Shown here: positions 60,438 to 64,000 of the stretch, in pieces
Layout: the number at the start of each line of letters is the position of its first letter
How positions within the stretch are numbered: position 1 is the first letter of the stretch
Assembly (NCBI GenBank): GCA_964560205.1
Contig: CAZLKT010000003.1
Coordinates: 14,438-78,437 of the forward strand
Length of the DNA: 64,000 nucleotides
Origin: CAZLKT01 sp964560205
Lineage (GTDB): Bacteria > Pseudomonadota > Alphaproteobacteria > Holosporales > Holosporaceae
Direction: 5' to 3'
Position numbers and translations under genes: made by a program
Notes under the pieces: model-generated
Database searches by the model: none
What the model was told of the DNA's origin: nothing
What the model saw: only the letters and a program-made list of their open reading frames with translations

Positions 60438-61499
60438 ATGGCGGATTTTCTTTTTTCCCTCATGTCCTTCATAATCGTCCTTTTTCCTTTGGTCATGATC
60501 CATGAGTTGGGGCATTACTGGGCGGCGCGGCGATGTGGTGTACATGTGGAGGTTTTTTCCATAGGCATGGGGCCAAAATTATGGGGCTGGACAGACAAAG
60601 CGGGGACCCACTGGAAGATATGCGCACTGTTTCTGGGGGGATATGTGAAAATGAAGGGCGATGGGGATATTGCCAGCAGCAGACCCGCACCCGCCACATC
60701 TGCAAAAGAGCTTGAGGGTAACTTTTTTACTAAACCGCCGTTGCAACGCATTTTTGTGGCTCTTGCAGGGCCATTTATGAATTATCTCACTGCATTCCTC
60801 TTGGTTTTTGCACTTAATATGGGGGTGGGCACCCAGGAGTATCGCTCCACTTTGGGCGCCGTGACAAAAACAGGCATTGGTTTTAAAGGGGGCTTGCGGG
60901 AAGGGGATCGTATCCTTTCCATTCAAAGCGTACCAACACCCACCCGAAGCAGCATCTTCAAGGTACTGGAAGATACCCCATCTTCCCAGCCCCTCCACGT
61001 GGATGTGCAGCGTCAAGAAAATGTTTTAGCCTTCACCCTCACGCACCCTGAGGGGAGTGAGACTAAGTCATGGATGGGCTCCTTAGGAATTTCTTATGAT
61101 ATGGGGGCATGTTATTACTCTGGGCCCCTTTCCATAGGGGAGTCTCTGAAAAATGCAGGAGATTTTGTGCTGGCTTCTTTTCGAGTCTTAAAGGCCCAAA
61201 GCATTTCTCATTTTCAAGGGCCGTTGGGCATTGCCCACCAGGCATTCCTCATTTTTCACAAGGGATTTTTTGATATTATTTTCTTCATGGCCCACCTTTC
61301 TGCTGGCCTTGGCATGCTCAATATTCTTCCTATACCGCTTTTGGATGGAGGCAACGTTTTGCTTACCATCGTGGAGTGGGTACGTAGGAAACCTTTATCC
61401 GAAAAGCTTCAAAATGTGGTCTTTATGGTTGCATTCCTTTTCTTAGCGGGCTTTTTCATTCTATTGTCCTGGCAGGATCTCAAACGCCTGCTGCCCTAA
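60438..61499 (+). CDS. rseP: Site-2 protease RseP
   Basis: RseP is an inner-membrane zinc metalloprotease that cleaves anti-sigma and signal-peptide remnants. The 353-residue protein has HELGHYWAARRCGV (HExxH) near residue 22, a PDZ domain about 115-195, and the second catalytic site LNILPIPLLDGG near 292-303, with four membrane segments. The length is shorter than the 450-residue E. coli form because only one PDZ domain is present, as is common in Alphaproteobacteria. The ATG at 60438 follows GGCGGAG. Its usual neighbours dxr, cdsA, bamA are missing here. Confidence 0.95.
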   Translation: MADFLFSLMSFIIVLFPLVMIHELGHYWAARRCGVHVEVFSIGMGPKLWGWTDKAGTHWKICALFLGGYVKMKGDGDIASSRPAPATSAKELEGNFFTKPPLQRIFVALAGPFMNYLTAFLLVFALNMGVGTQEYRSTLGAVTKTGIGFKGGLREGDRILSIQSVPTPTRSSIFKVLEDTPSSQPLHVDVQRQENVLAFTLTHPEGSETKSWMGSLGISYDMGACYYSGPLSIGESLKNAGDFVLASFRVLKAQSISHFQGPLGIAHQAFLIFHKGFFDIIFFMAHLSAGLGMLNILPIPLLDGGNVLLTIVEWVRRKPLSEKLQNVVFMVAFLFLAGFFILLSWQDLKRLLP

Positions 61500-61519
61500 A
61501 TATACAGCAAGGAAAGAGA

Positions 61520-61532
61520 GGGGGGGGGGGGG
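61520..61532 (+). repeat. G13 homopolymer
   Basis: Thirteen consecutive G bases lie 21 bases past the rseP stop codon and next to the end of the small exported genes. Runs this long are rare in bacterial DNA and mutate by slippage. Confidence 0.9.
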
Positions 61533-61574
61533 AGATTATCTCTCCCGTCAGCTCTCTCCAACATATTTCCAACC

Positions 61575-61727
61575 CTAAATGACAAATGTGTTGTCTGCAG
61601 GCATGAACCATGTGCCAACATCATGGGTGGATAAAAGCTTCTTGAGCTTCGACTCCCCTGCATAGCTCACATCGTGACATACAAAAACAAAAACCACACT
61701 CAGACAAAATTTTTTCATGATAGACAT
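61575..61727 (-). CDS. Very small exported protein (50 residues)
   Basis: This frame is short but well supported. An AGGAGGG site lies eight bases upstream of ATG. The product starts MSIMKKFCLSVVFVFVCHDVSYA, a complete signal peptide with a short basic n-region, a hydrophobic core and a likely Tyr-Ala cleavage site near 22-23. The mature peptide would be only about 27 residues (GESKLKKLL then THDVGTWFMPADNTFVI). It is the last of three tandem small exported genes on the minus strand, separated by 25 bases from the next. No family recognised. Confidence 0.6.
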   Translation of the reverse strand: MSIMKKFCLSVVFVFVCHDVSYAGESKLKKLLSTHDVGTWFMPADNTFVI

Positions 61728-61752
61728 AATACCCTCCTGTGCAAACTAATAT

Positions 61753-61914
61753 TTAAATTCGTGCATCACCACCGTGGCCAGGACTATAAAATCCACCCCA
61801 AGTAGGAGCATGGATTTTTTTGTGAGAAGCATTTCCGGATTGCGTCACCACATACACAAAAAGCATCACAAAAAATCGCTCCATTTTCCATTTTTTCCAT
61901 CTTTTTTTCTCCAC
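61753..61914 (-). CDS. Small exported protein (53 residues)
   Basis: I choose the GTG at 61914 because it follows a GGGGGGAA site and leads into a Lys/Arg-rich n-region and a hydrophobic core (ERFFVMLFVYVV), i.e. a signal peptide, ending near QSGNA. An ATG at 61884 or 61941 is possible. The mature part of about 24 residues contains HKKIHAPTWGGFYSPGHGGD, rich in His and Gly. It sits between the other two small exported genes with short gaps, suggesting co-transcription. Confidence 0.5.
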   Translation of the reverse strand: MEKKRWKKWKMERFFVMLFVYVVTQSGNASHKKIHAPTWGGFYSPGHGGDARI

Positions 61915-61931
61915 ACTTCCCCCCTTTCTCC

Positions 61932-62168
61932 CTAACGACATCTACTACTTTGCTGCCCCAAATTCATCCCAAGAAACTCATCGGTTCTCGGCAAAGTTGT
62001 GGGAGAAATCATCACCTGTTCATCCCGCATGGAACACGGAATCCCCCTGTTGGGAAGAATATGACCAAGCATCTCATACGCATCGGCTTTCACGCTTTTC
62101 GGCATAATCACCCCACAAAAAATCAGGCTCATGGCCCATGCTTTTTTGATAAAAGTATTTTTTTTCAT
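61932..62168 (-). CDS. Small exported protein (78 residues)
   Basis: This protein begins with a signal peptide MKKNTFIKKAWAMSLIFCGVIMPKSVKA (1-28). The mature ~50 residues include two Cys and a Met-rich segment; no family recognised. The ribosome site is weak (AAAGAGC). It is the first of three tandem small exported genes pointing away from tRNA-Ala. The 18-base gap to the next start supports one transcript. Confidence 0.6.
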   Translation of the reverse strand: MKKNTFIKKAWAMSLIFCGVIMPKSVKADAYEMLGHILPNRGIPCSMRDEQVMISPTTLPRTDEFLGMNLGQQSSRCR

Positions 62169-62337
62169 ATTTGCTCTTTGTTTTTTGTTCTTTTTTTATA
62201 TTCCTATAAAAATATTTATAAATAACTAATATATCTGTTTTTTCACAATAAAAACATTTTTCAGAGCACACAGAAGAAACACATCCTCCTCTTGTGTTCT
62301 CGCACCTCCTTTGATAGCATCTTCTCTGTAGGGTGAC

Positions 62338-62410
62338 GGGGTCATAGCTCAGCTGGGAGAGCGCTAGGATGGCATTCTAGAGGTCGGCGGTTCGATCCCG
62401 CCTGGCTCCA
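62338..62410 (+). tRNA. tRNA-Ala (anticodon GGC)
   Basis: GGGGTCA pairs with TGGCTCC (two G-U pairs). The anticodon stem CTAGG/TCTAG encloses ATGGCAT, giving GGC, and the T-loop GGTTCGATCCC is standard. CCA is not encoded. It reads GCC/GCU codons. Confidence 0.92.
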
Positions 62411-62449
62411 CCGTTTCTGTGAGGACACAAAAGAAGAAGAGAGAAATGA

Positions 62450-62782
62450 ATGGACAGAAAGAATCTTGAGGATGCTTTGCACAACCTTTCCCTTCCACAA
62501 AATGTTTTTCAGCGCATAGCAGATTTTTTCATGACCTTCGAGAAAGAAGGGGTGGATGTGGACGACATGCCAGAGTCTCTCAATATCCTCTTTCCCAATA
62601 AGCGGGTATATCTCATCCTCTTCCAAGGAGAAAGTCAGCAATTTTGGATTTCTTCCCCCCTGTGCGGCGGTCGACATTTTTTTTATGATGACAAGGATCA
62701 CCTCTGGAAAGACACACGAAATGGAAAGGAGCTTTTTGCATTTCTGCAGGAGGAAACCTTACTGCTTTTAGGAAAAAAATAG
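62450..62782 (+). CDS. cyaY: Frataxin/CyaY-family protein
   Basis: CyaY binds iron and regulates cysteine desulfurase in iron-sulfur cluster assembly. The 110-residue length is normal. The N-terminal helix has the family's acidic character (LEDALHNL, EKEGVDVDDMPESL). The diagnostic strand is QFWISSPLCGGRHF near 65-78, and the C-terminus ends LFAFLQEETLLLL. Overall similarity looks weak but the order of these blocks fits. The start ATG is 39 bases past tRNA-Ala. Frataxin in a tiny genome is consistent with retained iron-sulfur metabolism, as are bolA and miaB in this window. Confidence 0.75.
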   Translation: MDRKNLEDALHNLSLPQNVFQRIADFFMTFEKEGVDVDDMPESLNILFPNKRVYLILFQGESQQFWISSPLCGGRHFFYDDKDHLWKDTRNGKELFAFLQEETLLLLGKK

Positions 62783-62815
62783 GAAGAAAAAACTTCCTAC
62801 ACAAGGAGAAGGACT

Positions 62816-63889
62816 ATGGAGTGTGGTTTAGTTGGGCTTCCCAATGTGGGAAAATCCACGTTGTTTAACGCGTTAACGGCAAAAGCCATGGCGCAGGCTG
62901 CTAACTATCCTTTTTGCACGGTAGAGCCCAATCGCGACTCTGTGGCGGTTCCAGATCATCGCCTGAACGTTCTTGCGGATCTGGCGAAGTCCAAAAAAAT
63001 CATTCCCACCAGCATCACTTTTGTGGACATTGCCGGCCTCGTAAAGGGGGCAAGTCAAGGAGAAGGGCTTGGCAACGAATTTTTAGGGCATATCCGAAGG
63101 GTTTCAGCCATTCTTCATGTGGTGCGATGCTTTGAGGGAACAGATATTATCCATGTGGAAGGACGAGTGGATCCCATCCATGACATTGGCATCATTGAGA
63201 CAGAGCTCATGCTTGCAGACCTGCAAAGCATCACCAAAAGACGTGGGGCAAAAAAAAAGCATGTGGATGAGAAGTATGACAAGCTTCTGGATAAAGCAGA
63301 AAAAGCTTTAAGCAACTGGGCGTTTGCCTCCACAGCGCCATGGACCGAGGAGGAACGCCCCCTTTTAAAGCAGCTTGATCTGTTGACACTTTTGCCCATG
63401 ATTTATGTATGCAATACGTTGGAAGGTCAGGAGGATTCCCCCCTGGTCCACACAGTACGAAACCATGTCAAGGCCTCGCCCATGAATGCCCCGGTGCTCA
63501 CCATTTCTGCCCACATGGAGTCAGAGCTTTCACAGTTCTCTCCAGATGAGCGTACAGCATTTTTTCAGAGCACACCCATGGCGGAATCTGGTCTTGATCG
63601 CCTCATTCGGGAGGCCTATGCACACCTCAACCTCCATACTTTTTTCACAGTGGGGCCAGAGGAAACGCGAGCATGGACCATCCCCAAAGGTACCATTGCC
63701 CTTGATGCTGCACGAGTCATCCATACAGACTTTCAGCGTGGTTTTATTCGAGCAGAAACCATTGCATACGATGATTACATCACCTACAAGACCCCCGCAG
63801 AAATTAAATCAGCTGGTCGCCTCCGCGCGGAAGGAAAGGATTATGTGGTACAAGATGGAGATATTTTGTTTTTCCGCCACAATGTCTAG
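62816..63889 (+). CDS. ychF: Redox-regulated ATPase/GTPase YchF (Obg-related)
   Basis: YchF is a conserved P-loop ATPase that associates with ribosomes. The 357-residue protein has GLPNVGKSTLFNALT near residue 7, DIAGLVKGASQGEGLGNEFL near 68, the NTLE region near 201 in place of NKxE, and the C-terminal TGS-like domain (about 275-357) with YHxDF/RGFIRAETI. The length is typical. It begins 34 bases after cyaY. Immediately downstream a transposase gene starts. Confidence 0.95.
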   Translation: MECGLVGLPNVGKSTLFNALTAKAMAQAANYPFCTVEPNRDSVAVPDHRLNVLADLAKSKKIIPTSITFVDIAGLVKGASQGEGLGNEFLGHIRRVSAILHVVRCFEGTDIIHVEGRVDPIHDIGIIETELMLADLQSITKRRGAKKKHVDEKYDKLLDKAEKALSNWAFASTAPWTEEERPLLKQLDLLTLLPMIYVCNTLEGQEDSPLVHTVRNHVKASPMNAPVLTISAHMESELSQFSPDERTAFFQSTPMAESGLDRLIREAYAHLNLHTFFTVGPEETRAWTIPKGTIALDAARVIHTDFQRGFIRAETIAYDDYITYKTPAEIKSAGRLRAEGKDYVVQDGDILFFRHNV

Positions 63890-63895
63890 GTGGTG

Positions 63896-63923
63896 TCGAC
63901 ATTTAGTGTTTTTATGTTATAAT
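63896..63923 (+). promoter_or_regulatory. Candidate promoter for the transposase gene
   Basis: TCGACA and TATAAT are separated by 16 bases, 27 bases upstream of the transposase start codon. Confidence 0.55.
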
Positions 63924-63950
63924 ATTTTAGCACCAAGAAGGGGGATTAGA

Positions 63951-64000
63951 ATGTTATACGATTTAAGAGATGATCAATGGGAAATAATAAAAGATATCTT
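63951..64000 (+). mobile_element. Start of an IS5-type transposase gene (truncated by window end)
   Basis: The ATG at 63951 follows an AAGGGGG site and begins MLYDLRDDQWEIIKDI, the usual opening of IS5/IS4-superfamily DDE transposases (YDLxDxQW motif). Only 16 codons lie in the window. The AT-richness jumps directly after the ychF stop, so the insertion-sequence end is probably within 63890-63910, but no inverted repeat can be verified without the other end. Confidence 0.72.

Overview
The window looks like a piece of chromosome from a host-associated alphaproteobacterium with a reduced genome, most like the Holosporales/Rickettsiales type of intracellular bacterium. I infer this from a GapR (DUF2312) gene, which is characteristic of Alphaproteobacteria, from rpsT lying next to dnaA, from GatCAB, an alphaproteobacterial-type pyruvate dehydrogenase E1 alpha and OlsB/OlsA, and from compact overlapping operons interrupted by many unrecognised exported proteins. 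I cannot name the species from the sequence alone.

Layout. 0-1.5 kb: 3' part of an unrecognised repeat-bearing protein, then tRNA-Leu(CAA). 1.8-7.8 kb: gatC-gatA-gatB (tRNA-dependent amidation) and clpB. 7.7-11.5 kb, minus strand: fabG, olsB, olsA (plsC-like) and miaB, i.e. lipid and tRNA modification. 11.6-15.1 kb, minus strand: rpsM-rpsK-rpoA-rplQ with dnaJ appended. 15.2-19.1 kb: gapR, rpmB, ftsK and an exported basic/proline-rich protein. 19.1-25.8 kb: cysS, a purC-like/bolA/prs operon, an exported repeat protein and hisS. 26.0-28.2 kb: dcd-thyA-folA (dTMP supply) and a small unknown gene. 28.3-34.8 kb, minus strand: mutS, mgtE, maeB and a HIT protein. 34.9-43.1 kb: accessory island 1, with three paralogous exported proteins built from about seven copies of a ~70-residue repeat, a 941-residue exported repeat protein, and a dciA-marC pair between them. 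43.2-46.9 kb, minus strand: rbfA-truB-rpsO-pnp. 47.1-54.1 kb: rpsT, dnaA, dnaN, dnaG, rpoD, a replication/initiation block on one strand, then tRNA-His and a Bcr/CflA-type exporter. 55.7-58.4 kb: accessory island 2, three exported charged proteins with a shared signal-peptide region and a 100-bp direct repeat, next to tRNA-Gln. 58.4-64 kb: pdhA, rpmE, a small exported protein, rseP, a cassette of three tiny exported proteins (one only 50 residues), tRNA-Ala, cyaY, ychF, and the start of an IS5-type transposase running off the end.

How it fits together. The housekeeping genes cover translation, replication start-up, nucleotide supply and protein quality control. The non-core content is almost entirely genes with N-terminal signal peptides and no recognisable catalytic domain, often with internal repeats or paralogues side by side. 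The best candidates for something undescribed are the ~70-residue repeat family in island 1 and the shared-leader family plus 100-bp repeat in island 2. They look like lineage-specific exported, possibly host-interaction, proteins spreading by local duplication. No prophage, CRISPR array or secretion-system structural gene was seen.
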